A stretch of DNA of 37,539 nt from an uncultured Eubacteriales bacterium (GCA_900545815.1 URAM01000020.1:1-37539); one strand, 5' to 3'; numbered from the stretch's first letter, positions 22,871 to 31,418 are shown. The notes: a model not told the origin generated them from the letters alone. Made by a program: numbers and translations.

Positions 22871-25800
22871 ATGAAAAAACTCACTGAAATCGTCATCAAA
22901 CAGCCAGAATTTCAAGAATTGCTGGCGCAAGCGGAGGGCGGACACTGCCCTGTGGCTGTCTCTGGCCTGTCCGGTGTCCATCGGGCGCACATCGCCGCCG
23001 CCATGCGGCAGGTGACCGGATGCAGCGTGGTGCTGCTCTGCTCTGACGAACAGGAAGGCGCTCGGCTTCAGGCGGATTTGGCCGCTTTTACCGGAGAGCC
23101 GGTGCGGCTGCTGGCGGGGCGAGAGTTTGTCTTTTACGATGCCACCGCTTCCCGTCAGTGGGAGCACCGCCGGCTGGACTTGCTCTATGCCATGTCCCAT
23201 GAAAAAGCCCCTCTGGTTGTGGCCACGATGGAAGGCTTGCTCCAACGCACCCTGCCGCCAGCAGCATTGGAACAGACGGCGCTGACCCTCTCTTTAGGGG
23301 ATAACTGCGACCTGGAACAGCTGACGCGACGGCTGGTGGCCGCCGGATATGCCCGATGCGACCAAGTGGAGGGACCGGGACAGTTCGCCCTGCGCGGCAA
23401 CCTGCTGGACGTGTTCTCTCCGGCGGCAGAAGCGCCGGTGCGGACGGAATTCTGGGGGGACGAGATCGACACCATGGGGCTGTTCGACCCCACCACCCAG
23501 CGCCGGACGGAGAATATCTCCACCGCCGTCTTTCTCCCGGCCACAGAGACTTTGCCCCAGCTGGCGGAGGGCGGCGTACTGGGGCTGTGTGGTGTGCTGG
23601 AAGAAGAAAAGATCAAGGTGGAAAAGCGGGGCAAGCGTGCCAAGGAGAAGGATCAGCGGCAACTGCAAGACCTGTGGAACATCTTAGAAGCGGACAGCCA
23701 AAAGCTGGCTGACCCGTCCACCTCTTTTTCCGCCGCCGACCGGTATTTGGACTTGATCTATCCCCAGTTCGCCTGCGGGCTGGACTATCTGCCCCAGGAC
23801 GCCTTTGTGTTTTGGTGTGAATCCGCTCGCTGTATGGAGTCCGGAAAAAACTACCATTGGCGGCTATCCGAGGACGTGACCACCCTGACCGAAACGGGCA
23901 TTTTGCGCTCTGCCCAGCTGGCATACTGCGCTGACCCCAGCAAGTTCGCCCAGCGGCTGGCGGACGCTTTTCCCACCTTCTACTTTGATTCCTTCCTGAT
24001 CTCCAGCTACCCCACACCGCCCAAAGAGGTGGTCACCTTCACCTGCCGTCAGCTCACCGGCTTCGGTTCCAGTTTGGAAACCGCCGTGTCCGATCTGAAG
24101 CACTATGCGAACATTGGCATGGCCACAGTGGTGCTCTGCCAGACCCAGGGACGTGCCAAGGCGCTGGCTGACCTTTTGAGGGAACAAGGGGTCATCGCCC
24201 AGCTCAATCTGGATTTGACGGAACTGCCTCAGCCTGGGTTCGCCACCTTGGCAGTAGGTGGTCTGTCCAGCGGCATGGAGTACCAGGGGTACGCAGTCAT
24301 CACCGAGGGGATGGCTCTCCACGGCAGTCAAAAGAAAAAGGCTGCCAAGGCCAAGGCCGCTACCAACCGGCAAAAGATCCAGAGCTATAACGACCTGGCG
24401 CCGGGCGACCTGGTGGTACATGAGAAGTACGGCATCGCCCGCTTTGTCACCCTATCCAAAATGCAGGTGGATGGGGTGGAGAAGGACTACATCCAGCTGG
24501 CCTACGCCGGGGCGGACACGTTGTATGTGCCAGCCACCCAGCTGGACTTGGTAAGCAAGTTCATCGGCGGCGGCGAGAACCCGGACGGGACACAAAAAGC
24601 CAAGCTGTCCAAGCTAGGCGGCACAGACTGGGTCAAGGCCAAGAGCAAGGCAAAAAAGGCCACCAAGCAGATGGCCAAGCAGCTCATCGCCCTCTACGCC
24701 CAGCGCCAGCGGCAGCCGGGGTACGCCTTCCACTCGGACGACCCGTGGCAGCGGGAATTTGAGGATAAATTTCCCTTTCAGGAAACCGATGACCAGCTCC
24801 GGTGTGTCCAGGAGATCAAGGCGGACATGGAACGGCCTGTGCCCATGGATCGGCTGCTGTGCGGTGATGTGGGCTATGGCAAGACAGAGATCGCCCTGCG
24901 GGCGGTGATGAAGTGCGTACTGGAAGGAAAGCAGGCGGCCATTTTGGTGCCCACCACCGTGCTGGCCAACCAGCACTTCCAGACCGCCACCCGTCGGTTT
25001 CAAGGGTTTCCAGTGCGCATCTGTATGCTGACTCGGTATCAGAACAGCAAACACTCCAAGTCCATCCTTCAAGACACCGCCGAGGGCAAGGTGGATATTC
25101 TCATCGGCACCCATCGGCTGCTGCAAAAGAGCATCCAGTTCAAGGATCTGGGCTTGCTGGTCATTGACGAGGAACAGCGGTTTGGGGTCACCCACAAGGA
25201 GCGGCTGAAGGAATTGGCCAAGCAGGTGGATGTGCTGACCCTCTCTGCCACCCCTATCCCCCGAACGCTGAACATGGCGTTGTCCGGTCTGCGGGATATG
25301 TCCGTTATCGACCAGCCGCCCCAAGATCGGCAGCCGGTGCAGACCTATGTGCTGGAGCACAACTGGTCGGTGCTCATGGACGCCATCCGGCGTGAAATTG
25401 GTCGGGGCGGACAGGTGTACTATCTGCACAACCGAGTGGAGACCATTGAGCAGACAGCCAGCAAGATTCGAGCCATGCTGGACGATGCCTCCATCGTTGT
25501 GGACATCGCCCACGGCCAGATGACCCAGGAGCAGCTCTCCAGCGTGATGGCGCGGATGGTGGATGGGGAGGTTCAGATTTTGGTCTGCACCACCATCATC
25601 GAAACCGGCATCGACATCCCCAACGTGAACACCCTGGTCATTGAGGACGCTGACCGGATGGGGCTGGCGCAGCTGCACCAGATTCGAGGCCGAGTGGGGC
25701 GTTCCTCTCGCCGTGCCTATGCCTATCTGACCTATCGAAAGGGTAAGGTTCTCAGTGAAGTGGCCACCAAACGGCTGACTGCCGTGCGGGAGTTCGCCGC

Positions 25801-26434
25801 CTTCGGCGCAGGGTTCAAGATCGCCATGCGGGACTTAGAGATCCGTGGGGCGGGCAATCTGCTGGGACGGGAACAATCGGGGAACCTGATGAGCGTGGGC
25901 TATGATATGTACTTAAAACTGCTGGAAGAAGCGGTATTGGAGGAACGGGGCGAGACGCCGGTGCGGACGGAGGAAGTGACCGCCGACCTGGTCATCTCCG
26001 CCAACATCCCCTCCTACTACGTCCCTGCCGCGGAACAGCGGATGGATCTCTATCGCCGCATCGCCAAGATCCGCAAGGAACGGGACGCCGATGACGTGGT
26101 GGACGAACTCATTGACCGGTATGGCGATCCGCCTCGTGCGGTGAACAACCTGATCTCTGTGGCGCTGCTCCGCTCGGCGGCCAGTGACTGTGGGATTCAG
26201 GACATTGCGCAGAAGGGGATGACCCTCCGGTTTACGCTGAAGGACTTTGACACCCGTCAAATCACAAAGGTGAGCGATTTCCCCGCCTTCCGCAATCGGG
26301 TTTCCATGACCTCAGACAAGCAGGATCGGCCGGTGCTTGCGCTGAAATTGAAGGCCAAAGAGGATCCGCTGGTGTGGGCAAAGAAGCTGGTGCAGGAGTA
26401 TGCCAACGCAGCAGCCCAAAAAAAGGAAGGGTAA
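22871..26434 (+). CDS. mfd: Transcription-repair coupling factor (Mfd)
   Basis: Mfd is the ATP-driven translocase that removes RNA polymerase stalled at DNA damage and recruits UvrA. The 1187 residues carry the full domain order. A UvrB-homology module covers about 1-350 (GNLLDVFSPAAEAPVRTEFWGDE). The RNA-polymerase-interacting domain is near 510-575 (PGDLVVHEKYGIARF). RecG-like motor domains follow, with Walker A GDVGYGKT (665-672), DEEQRFG near 766, LSATPIPRTLNMAL and TTIIETGIDIPNVNT. A C-terminal TRCF domain starts near 1020. The ATG at 22871 follows ATCGAGG; an ATG at 22808 would add an extension through a GC hairpin (ACCCCCG/CGGGGGT). Its repair partners uvrA and uvrB lie at the start of the window. 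Confidence 0.97.
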   Translation: MKKLTEIVIKQPEFQELLAQAEGGHCPVAVSGLSGVHRAHIAAAMRQVTGCSVVLLCSDEQEGARLQADLAAFTGEPVRLLAGREFVFYDATASRQWEHRRLDLLYAMSHEKAPLVVATMEGLLQRTLPPAALEQTALTLSLGDNCDLEQLTRRLVAAGYARCDQVEGPGQFALRGNLLDVFSPAAEAPVRTEFWGDEIDTMGLFDPTTQRRTENISTAVFLPATETLPQLAEGGVLGLCGVLEEEKIKVEKRGKRAKEKDQRQLQDLWNILEADSQKLADPSTSFSAADRYLDLIYPQFACGLDYLPQDAFVFWCESARCMESGKNYHWRLSEDVTTLTETGILRSAQLAYCADPSKFAQRLADAFPTFYFDSFLISSYPTPPKEVVTFTCRQLTGFGSSLETAVSDLKHYANIGMATVVLCQTQGRAKALADLLREQGVIAQLNLDLTELPQPGFATLAVGGLSSGMEYQGYAVITEGMALHGSQKKKAAKAKAATNRQKIQSYNDLAPGDLVVHEKYGIARFVTLSKMQVDGVEKDYIQLAYAGADTLYVPATQLDLVSKFIGGGENPDGTQKAKLSKLGGTDWVKAKSKAKKATKQMAKQLIALYAQRQRQPGYAFHSDDPWQREFEDKFPFQETDDQLRCVQEIKADMERPVPMDRLLCGDVGYGKTEIALRAVMKCVLEGKQAAILVPTTVLANQHFQTATRRFQGFPVRICMLTRYQNSKHSKSILQDTAEGKVDILIGTHRLLQKSIQFKDLGLLVIDEEQRFGVTHKERLKELAKQVDVLTLSATPIPRTLNMALSGLRDMSVIDQPPQDRQPVQTYVLEHNWSVLMDAIRREIGRGGQVYYLHNRVETIEQTASKIRAMLDDASIVVDIAHGQMTQEQLSSVMARMVDGEVQILVCTTIIETGIDIPNVNTLVIEDADRMGLAQLHQIRGRVGRSSRRAYAYLTYRKGKVLSEVATKRLTAVREFAAFGAGFKIAMRDLEIRGAGNLLGREQSGNLMSVGYDMYLKLLEEAVLEERGETPVRTEEVTADLVISANIPSYYVPAAEQRMDLYRRIAKIRKERDADDVVDELIDRYGDPPRAVNNLISVALLRSAASDCGIQDIAQKGMTLRFTLKDFDTRQITKVSDFPAFRNRVSMTSDKQDRPVLALKLKAKEDPLVWAKKLVQEYANAAAQKKEG

Positions 26435-26448
26435 TTTACACAATGACA

Positions 26449-26477
26449 TTGCTTTTCCCCGCCATTGCTGATAGGAT
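26449..26477 (+). promoter_or_regulatory. Candidate promoter of the foldase gene
   Basis: TTGCTT at 26449-26454, 17-base spacer, TAGGAT at 26472-26477. Moderate match; it lies in the mfd-foldase gap. Confidence 0.45.
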
Positions 26478-26515
26478 AGACTTAGTTTCAAAGCAAAGGA
26501 AGGATTTGATTTACC

Positions 26516-27685
26516 ATGTTGAAACGCATTTTGGCCGGCGGACTGGCCGTTGTTATGGCCTGTTCCCTGTTCACCGGCTGCGGTTCCTCCGGTGCCAGCA
26601 GCAGTGCAGGCGCACTGACTGCCATTCCCGAGGAGGCAAAAAAGGATGTGGTCAGCTATCTCACCGATGGTGCCATCACCAGCGAGGAGACGGTGATGAC
26701 CGTCAACGGCGTGGAGATTCCCGCCAGCGCCTACTTCTATCAGTGGGCTTACTTTGCCGGCTACTTGGCATACTACTATCAGGGCAAGGATGCCACGGAC
26801 ACATTCAGCCTAGATAAGGAGATCAACGGCACCACCTACAAGGATTATCTGTTAGACAACACCCGTTCCAGCCTGCTCGCCTCCGCCATTGCCGCTCAGA
26901 AGGGGCAGGAGCAGAAGCTGAAGCTCTCCGCCGATGCCAAGAAGACCATTGACAACCTGGCGGAATCAGCGGATGAAAACACCCGCCTGTACTATGCCAC
27001 CACACTGAAGGGGATGGAATTCCTGGAAACCTGCTCGGACTATAACGACCAGCTGAAAGCAGCTCTGTTCCGCAAGGGCGGCGAGTATGAGATCACCAAA
27101 GAGACCCTGGCGGACTACCGGAAGGACAACGTGATGGCCGCAAAACACATCCTGCTGCTGACCACCGGCAAGAGTGATGAGGAGAAGGCCAAGATCAAGA
27201 AGACCATTCAGGGGTATCTGGACAAGATCCTGGCGGACAAGGATCCCGCTTCCGCTTTTGAGCAGTACATGAACGAGAAGTCCGAGGACACTGGCCTTGC
27301 CACCAATCCGGACGGCTACACCTTCCTGCCTGGTGAGATGGTGCCGGAATTTGAAGATGCGGTGTCCAGCCTGAAGGTGGGAGAGATCGACCCGAAGATC
27401 GTGGAAAGCTCCTATGGGTATCATCTCATCATGCGCATCGAGCCGGATATGGATGCCATTGACGATGAAGATCTGAAGGAGAAATACGAGAGCGAGACCT
27501 ACCAGAAGGTACTGGACGATTGGAGCAAGGATGCCAAGGTGGAAACCACCAAGGCTTTAGACGATCTGGACATGACCAAGGTCTATGACAAGCTGACCCA
27601 GCTCCAGTCCGTTATCCAGGCCATTGCCCAAGCAGAAGCCGCAGCGGCACAGGCCGCCAGCTCCGGAAGCACTGTTTCTGAATAA
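26516..27685 (+). CDS. Parvulin-type foldase lipoprotein (PrsA/SurA-like)
   Basis: A 389-residue exported lipoprotein. The signal peptide MLKRILAGGLAVVMACSLFT ends in a lipobox LFTGC with the lipidated Cys22, followed by a Ser/Gly/Ala-rich tether. An N-terminal chaperone-like helical region (about 60-200) precedes a PpiC-type prolyl isomerase domain, near 205-310. That domain shows KHILLLTTGKSDEEKAK, FEQYMNEKSEDTGLA, GYTFLPGEMVPEFEDAV and VESSYGYHLIMRIE. The C-terminus is Ala/Gln-rich. It should help proteins fold outside the membrane. AAAGGAAGG lies 12 bases before the ATG. It follows mfd on the same strand, and a weak promoter may serve it alone. Confidence 0.92.
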   Translation: MLKRILAGGLAVVMACSLFTGCGSSGASSSAGALTAIPEEAKKDVVSYLTDGAITSEETVMTVNGVEIPASAYFYQWAYFAGYLAYYYQGKDATDTFSLDKEINGTTYKDYLLDNTRSSLLASAIAAQKGQEQKLKLSADAKKTIDNLAESADENTRLYYATTLKGMEFLETCSDYNDQLKAALFRKGGEYEITKETLADYRKDNVMAAKHILLLTTGKSDEEKAKIKKTIQGYLDKILADKDPASAFEQYMNEKSEDTGLATNPDGYTFLPGEMVPEFEDAVSSLKVGEIDPKIVESSYGYHLIMRIEPDMDAIDDEDLKEKYESETYQKVLDDWSKDAKVETTKALDDLDMTKVYDKLTQLQSVIQAIAQAEAAAAQAASSGSTVSE

Positions 27686-27785
27686 AATGCCTGTCTCACC
27701 GGCAATTTTCATCGCAAAATCATAACATTTACCACAAGACAAACCGCCTCCTTTATGCTATCCTGGCAGGAAGGAGGCGATTTCT

Positions 27786-28289
27786 TTGAAAAACGCTTGT
27801 CGCCCAGACTGGCAGACCGAATTTGCAGACCAAATTGATGACCTGCTGCATACCCCAGCAGTTCAGAATTTACAATACTACCCTCATCACCATCGGGTCA
27901 CCCGCTATGAGCATGTACTGCTGGTGGCGCAGCTCTCCTTCCGCATCGCCCGTGCCTGGGGACTGGACAGCCGAGCAGTGGCTCGTTCCGCCCTGCTCCA
28001 TGACCTGTATCACGGCGGAAAGGATGCCAATTACTTACGCCACTCCCGCACCCATCCGCTGACGGCACTGCACAACGCGATGAACGTAACAACGTTGTCC
28101 GCGAAGGAGCAGAACATCATCGCCAGCCATATGTGGCCTCTCTGCACAGCACGGCCCCGAAGTCGGGAGGCGTGGCTGGTGAATGCAGTGGACACCTTGA
28201 CCGCCTTTGTGGATGTACTGGGCTGCAACGGAAAGCTGCGCAAACAGACTGGATCGGATCGGATGAAAGAGCAGGCGCAGGAACTGTGA
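27786..28289 (+). CDS. HD-domain protein
   Basis: A 167-residue HD-superfamily protein. Likely metal ligands are His43 (TRYEHVLLVA), His72-Asp73 (LLHDLYHGG), a histidine in IIASHMWPL and Asp136 (NAVDTLTAF). The whole chain is one compact HD fold of the kind annotated as phosphohydrolase; the substrate is unknown. The start is the TTG at 27786, because AAGGAGG lies eight bases upstream and no ATG is available. It comes after the foldase gene on the same strand. No strong plus-strand terminator follows at once: the next one is the terminator of the antisense RNA at 28409. Confidence 0.86.
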   Translation: MKNACRPDWQTEFADQIDDLLHTPAVQNLQYYPHHHRVTRYEHVLLVAQLSFRIARAWGLDSRAVARSALLHDLYHGGKDANYLRHSRTHPLTALHNAMNVTTLSAKEQNIIASHMWPLCTARPRSREAWLVNAVDTLTAFVDVLGCNGKLRKQTGSDRMKEQAQEL

Positions 28290-28293
28290 AGGC

Positions 28294-28339
28294 GTAAAAA
28301 ATCCCTTGGCCGCTGGCGATTGACAACGGCCAAGGGATT
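28294..28339 (-). terminator. Intrinsic terminator of the toxin transcript
   Basis: A perfect 13-bp stem, AATCCCTTGGCCG (28300-28312) with CGGCCAAGGGATT (28327-28339). On the minus strand it is followed by a T-run (AAAAA at 28296-28300). On the plus strand no T-run follows, so it faces leftward and would end an RNA carrying the small peptide gene at 28439-28528. Confidence 0.8.
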
Positions 28340-28348
28340 GCTTATACT
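28320..28348 (+). promoter_or_regulatory. Near-consensus promoter of the antisense RNA
   Basis: Perfect TTGACA at 28320-28325, 17-base spacer, TATACT at 28343-28348. The -35 and spacer lie within the toxin terminator hairpin. The start point would be near 28355. Confidence 0.78.
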
Positions 28349-28354
28349 AAATGT

Positions 28355-28449
28355 ACGAAGGGCGTTGCCAACAAACGGTTAGCCCCCTAAGGTAATTACC
28401 TCAAAAGAAGTAACCGCTGGTTTGGGAAGGCCGGGCGGTTACTTTTTTA
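28355..28449 (+). ncRNA. Candidate antisense RNA antitoxin (type I, RatA-like arrangement)
   Basis: The predicted RNA of about 95 bases begins after the TTGACA-17-TATACT promoter. It ends at a terminator: AAGTAACCGC (28408-28417) pairs with GCGGTTACTT (28435-28444), followed by TTTT. It contains no convincing ORF. Its last 11 bases overlap the final codons of the peptide gene on the other strand, and all of it is complementary to the 3' untranslated part of that gene's transcript. The layout is that of type I antitoxins such as RatA or SR4, which promote toxin mRNA decay. Expression is inferred. Confidence 0.65.
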
Positions 28450-28528
28450 TGTTCCATGCTGCGATGAATAAACCCGCAAGTCCGATCAAAGCCAACGTGT
28501 ACGCAAACAAGTCGGAATAGGTCACCAT
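28439..28528 (-). CDS. Small hydrophobic peptide, candidate type I toxin (holin-like toxin family)
   Basis: A 29-residue peptide encoded on the minus strand. It begins MVTYSDLFAY, continues with an uninterrupted hydrophobic helix (TLALIGLAGLFIAAW) and ends NIKK. This short TY..L head, membrane helix and lysine tail match the TxpA/BsrG and putative holin-like toxin families. The ribosome site is weak (GGAAGATGGG). No clear promoter was found between it and the thiT terminator, so expression may come from read-through. Its predicted 3' end carries a strong terminator and a convergent antisense RNA. It would insert into the membrane when the antisense RNA is lost. Confidence 0.65.
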   Translation of the reverse strand: MVTYSDLFAYTLALIGLAGLFIAAWNIKK

Positions 28529-28549
28529 AGGAACCCATCTTCCAGCCGC

Positions 28550-28583
28550 AAAAAACGCTCTGAGGAACCTCAGAGCGTTTTTT
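28550..28583. terminator. Bidirectional intrinsic terminator after thiT
   Basis: AAAAAACGCTCTGAGG and CCTCAGAGCGTTTTTT form a near-perfect palindrome with A- and T-runs at either end. It ends the leftward thiT transcript and also works rightward. It separates thiT from the toxin-antitoxin candidate. Confidence 0.92.
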
Positions 28584-28589
28584 CTCTCT

Positions 28590-29162
28590 TTACGCCTGCT
28601 TCAAATCCTCGCCCAGGAGGTACTTTTTCAGCGGTACATAGAGCACGGCAAAGACCACCAGGCTAACGATCATGTCTGGGAGCATATAACTACCGTTATA
28701 CAGGGCGGAGTAGAACCAGGGGCTGGTCATGGTCATGCCAAAGAACTCGTCAGGCATATATTCTGCCCAGATGGTGGCGCCCACCACCCAATGGACCAAG
28801 AACCGTGCCACAGAGCCGACCACGGTGCCGGCAAAGATGCTGTAGGGTTTTCCGGTGAAGATGCCAGCCAGACCCAGAACACCGAAGGCGATGAGATAAT
28901 CGCCCAACATGGACTGCCAGCCGATGGCGAAGCCGCCGTCCAGCAGCAACTGGAGCAGGCCAAAGACGAAGGCACAGCCCAAGCCCTTCTTCCAGCCCCA
29001 ACGGACAGCAAAGAAGAAGATGGGCACCATGGCCAGGGTGATGGAACCGCCTTGGGGCAGTTCGTACAGTTTCAGGTAGGCCAGGATCTGTGCCAGAGCC
29101 ACCATGATCGCGCCCTCACAGAGCGCTCTGACGGAACGATGTTGTGTTGCATTTGCTGCCAT
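28590..29162 (-). CDS. thiT: Thiamine transporter S-component (ThiT)
   Basis: A 190-residue membrane protein, the thiamine-binding S-component of an ECF transporter. Six helices are visible. Family landmarks are LCEGAIMVALAQILAYLKLYELPQ near residues 14-37 (written here in part), QGGSITLAMVPIFFFAVRWG near 37-56, a GLLQLLLDGG segment near 69-78, and VHWVVGATIWAEYMP near 122-136, whose tryptophans and Glu line the thiamine pocket. AAGGAGG precedes the ATG. The gene is under a TPP riboswitch with a terminator, so it should be off when thiamine pyrophosphate is plentiful. The ECF module is not nearby. Confidence 0.95.
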   Translation of the reverse strand: MAANATQHRSVRALCEGAIMVALAQILAYLKLYELPQGGSITLAMVPIFFFAVRWGWKKGLGCAFVFGLLQLLLDGGFAIGWQSMLGDYLIAFGVLGLAGIFTGKPYSIFAGTVVGSVARFLVHWVVGATIWAEYMPDEFFGMTMTSPWFYSALYNGSYMLPDMIVSLVVFAVLYVPLKKYLLGEDLKQA

Positions 29163-29221
29163 AAAAATACCTCCTTATGTAGGCAGGCGGGCAATGGCAG
29201 GAGCAGGAATGGCAGGAGAAC

Positions 29222-29249
29222 AAAAAACGCCGCTCCTGCGGAACGGCGT
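29222..29249 (-). terminator. Riboswitch-controlled terminator before thiT
   Basis: On the minus strand ACGCCG-T-TCC pairs with GGA-G-CGGCGT around GCA and is followed by TTTTTT. It lies between the TPP aptamer and the thiT ribosome site, so it is the expression platform. Confidence 0.85.
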
Positions 29250-29295
29250 CTCTGGTTCAACGGTTGCGGCGGGGACTTTCATCTCTCGCCCGTGA

Positions 29296-29395
29296 ATCCA
29301 CTTCCTACGCCGGCGTAACCCGGATCAGGTTCTAGGGTGCTCAGAGCTGCGATTTGCCCCGATCTCAGCCGCAGATGCCTGTGGCGCCCCTGTGA
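29296..29395 (-). promoter_or_regulatory. TPP riboswitch (THI box)
   Basis: The minus strand carries the THI-box landmarks in order: ACAGGGGCGCC at the 5' side, GGCTGAGATCGGGG, then ACCCTAGAACCTGATC, CGGGTTACGCCGGCG and TAGGAAG. The aptamer precedes thiT and is followed by an intrinsic terminator, which predicts premature termination when thiamine pyrophosphate binds. Confidence 0.96.
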
Positions 29396-29422
29396 TTCTT
29401 TGTTGCCTTTCGGCTGTTTCCT

Positions 29423-29451
29423 ATGCTACCCTGTTTTCTTCCATTTGTCAA
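29423..29451 (-). promoter_or_regulatory. Promoter of the riboswitch-thiT transcript
   Basis: On the minus strand TTGACA (29451-29446), 17-base spacer, TAGCAT (29428-29423), about 20 bases before the aptamer. Confidence 0.75.
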
Positions 29452-29471
29452 GGTGCAACTTTTCCAAAGGC

Positions 29472-29506
29472 AAAAAACCGACTTTGGGATTGCTCCCAAA
29501 GTCGGT
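29472..29506 (-). terminator. Intrinsic terminator of the small P-loop gene
   Basis: ACCGACTTTGGGA and TCCCAAAGTCGGT form a 13-bp stem around a four-base loop. On the minus strand a T-run follows (AAAAAA at 29472-29477). Confidence 0.9.
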
Positions 29507-29550
29507 TCCTTTTCTGCGGTTTGTCCGGATTCCCAGATCAGGGGCTGGAA

Positions 29551-29961
29551 TCAGGTATACTTGGTGATACCGTCCGCTGCCCAATCCGCCTTAGCGGACA
29601 TGGTGATGGTGAATTTGATCCGATTCTTCTCGCTGAACGCATCCAGCCAATCCAAGAACCGTTCCACCTGTGTCTCGTTATTGTCCCGAATGATTTTGGT
29701 CAAGTTATCCACAAAGACATGGGTAATATCATAATTCCCTGCGTACATACCAGACAGGAAGCCCTTGAACGCTTCATAGCTGGGCAATTCGTAGTCGTTG
29801 GCTGCGATCAGGCGAATGTTATAATCGATGTCATAGGTCAACTCGCTTTTCGGTTCAATACAGATCACGTTGCCGTGCTCGGTCTTCACTGCCGCATTTG
29901 CTAAGTCGATCAGCTGCTTGGTCTTGCCGGAGCCTGTATCATCCATGATGACTCTTACCAT
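29551..29961 (-). CDS. Small P-loop ATPase-like protein of unknown function
   Basis: A 136-residue protein. The N-terminus has a P-loop, MDDTGSGKT at residues 6-14, with Lys13 and Thr14, but the usual first glycine is Asp7. A Walker-B-like strand ITHVFVDNLTKII follows near residues 78-90. The C-terminus (RIKFTITMSAKADWAADGI) resembles the last strand of RecA-type folds. I believe near-identical small proteins are widespread in gut Clostridia, but I know of no proven function. AAGGAG lies before the ATG. It has its own terminator and appears to be a single-gene transcript between thiT and pgi. Confidence 0.8.
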   Translation of the reverse strand: MVRVIMDDTGSGKTKQLIDLANAAVKTEHGNVICIEPKSELTYDIDYNIRLIAANDYELPSYEAFKGFLSGMYAGNYDITHVFVDNLTKIIRDNNETQVERFLDWLDAFSEKNRIKFTITMSAKADWAADGITKYT

Positions 29962-30089
29962 GATTCGTCACTCCTTTTTCCGCTTTTCCCCGGGTGTTCG
30001 GGGGGGCGTGTAGTATCTACTAATAACTTTACCATAAGCAACGAGATTTCGCAACAACGGAATCCATAAATTTTCTGTAAACACCGCAT

Positions 30090-31418
30090 TTACAGCCGCT
30101 TGCGCAGGGTCTCTCCCAACGTCTCATAGCCAGGCTTGCCCAGCAGGGCGAACATATTCTTTTTGTACGCCTCCACCCCAGGCTGGTCGAAGGGATTGAC
30201 CCCCAGGAGATAGCCGGAAAGGCCGCAGGCCAGCTCGAAGAAGTAGAGCAGACCGCCCACATGGTAAGCGTCCGCCTGTTGGACTTGGATGGTCAGGTTG
30301 GGCACACCCCCGTCCACATGAGCCAGACGAGTGCCCAGTCTGGCCTGCTCACAGAGAAATTTCAGGTCTTTTCCGGTCAAAAAGTTCAGGCCGTCCAAGT
30401 TCTCCCTGTCCCCTGGCACCAGAATCCGTCCTCTGGATCTTTCAAAGTTCACGATGGTCTCAAAGAGCTGCCGCTCTCCCTCCTGGATATACTGCCCCAT
30501 GGAATGGAGATCGGCGGTAAACTCCACGCTGGCTGGGAAGATGCCCTTGCCTTCCTTCCCCTCGCTCTCGCCATAGAGCTGCTTCCACCACTCGGCCATA
30601 AATCGGAAGGCAGAATCATAGCAGCCCAAAATCTCAATCTTTTTGCCCGCCTGGTACAGGGCGTTCCGAGCAGCGGCGTACTGCCAAACTGGGTTGTCCA
30701 TCCCCGGCGTCTGAAAAGCGGCTCTGGCGTCGGCAGCGCCCTCCATAAGCTGCTGGATGTCGATGCCGGCAACGGCGATGGGCAGCAGCCCCACGGCAGT
30801 GAGGACGGAATAGCGGCCGCCTACGTCATCGGGCACCACAAAGCTCTCATACCCTTCTGCATCAGCCAGAGTCTTGAGGGCGCCCTTGTGGCGGTCGGTG
30901 GTGGCGTAGATGCGCTTAGCTGCTGCCTCCTTGCCGTATTTGACCTCCAGGGCGGCACGGAAGATGCGGAAGGCCACAGCCGGTTCTGTGGTGGTACCGG
31001 ATTTGGAGATGACGTTGATGGAGAAATCTCGGTCGCCGATCAGCTCCAAGGTCTCCAGCACTGCATCGGTAGAGAGGGTGTTGCCAGTGAAGTACACATC
31101 CGGAGTGGTCTTTTGTTTCAGATTATAGTTGGGGCTTTGGAGCAGCTCGATGACTGCTCGTGCGCCCAGATAGCTGCCGCCGATGCCGATGACCACCAGC
31201 ACATCAGAATCCGCCTGAATGCGCTGGGCTGCCGCCTGAATGCGCTGGAACTCCGCCCGGTCATAGTCCACCGGCAGATCCCGCCAGCCCAAAAAGTCGT
31301 TGCCTGCGCCGGTGCCCTTCCACAGGGTGTCCCAGGCCGCCTGGAGCTGGGGAACCATGCGCTCCAGCTGGTGGGGCGGAAGGAAGGAATCCAGGGATGT
31401 ACGATCTACGGTTACCAT
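30090..31418 (-). CDS. pgi: Glucose-6-phosphate isomerase
   Basis: Pgi interconverts glucose 6-phosphate and fructose 6-phosphate in glycolysis and gluconeogenesis. The 442-residue length fits the short Bacillota form. Seen: VLVVIGIGGSYLGARAVIE near residue 75, the sugar-phosphate loop VISKSGTTTEPAVAFRIF, GGRYSVLTAVGLLP, SVEFTADLHSMGQYIQEGE with the conserved His, and the C-terminal NPFDQPGVEAYKKNMF with the active-site Lys. The ATG at 31418 is preferred over the ATG six bases earlier because AAGGAGG would be too close to the latter. It has its own promoter. Confidence 0.97.
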   Translation of the reverse strand: MVTVDRTSLDSFLPPHQLERMVPQLQAAWDTLWKGTGAGNDFLGWRDLPVDYDRAEFQRIQAAAQRIQADSDVLVVIGIGGSYLGARAVIELLQSPNYNLKQKTTPDVYFTGNTLSTDAVLETLELIGDRDFSINVISKSGTTTEPAVAFRIFRAALEVKYGKEAAAKRIYATTDRHKGALKTLADAEGYESFVVPDDVGGRYSVLTAVGLLPIAVAGIDIQQLMEGAADARAAFQTPGMDNPVWQYAAARNALYQAGKKIEILGCYDSAFRFMAEWWKQLYGESEGKEGKGIFPASVEFTADLHSMGQYIQEGERQLFETIVNFERSRGRILVPGDRENLDGLNFLTGKDLKFLCEQARLGTRLAHVDGGVPNLTIQVQQADAYHVGGLLYFFELACGLSGYLLGVNPFDQPGVEAYKKNMFALLGKPGYETLGETLRKRL

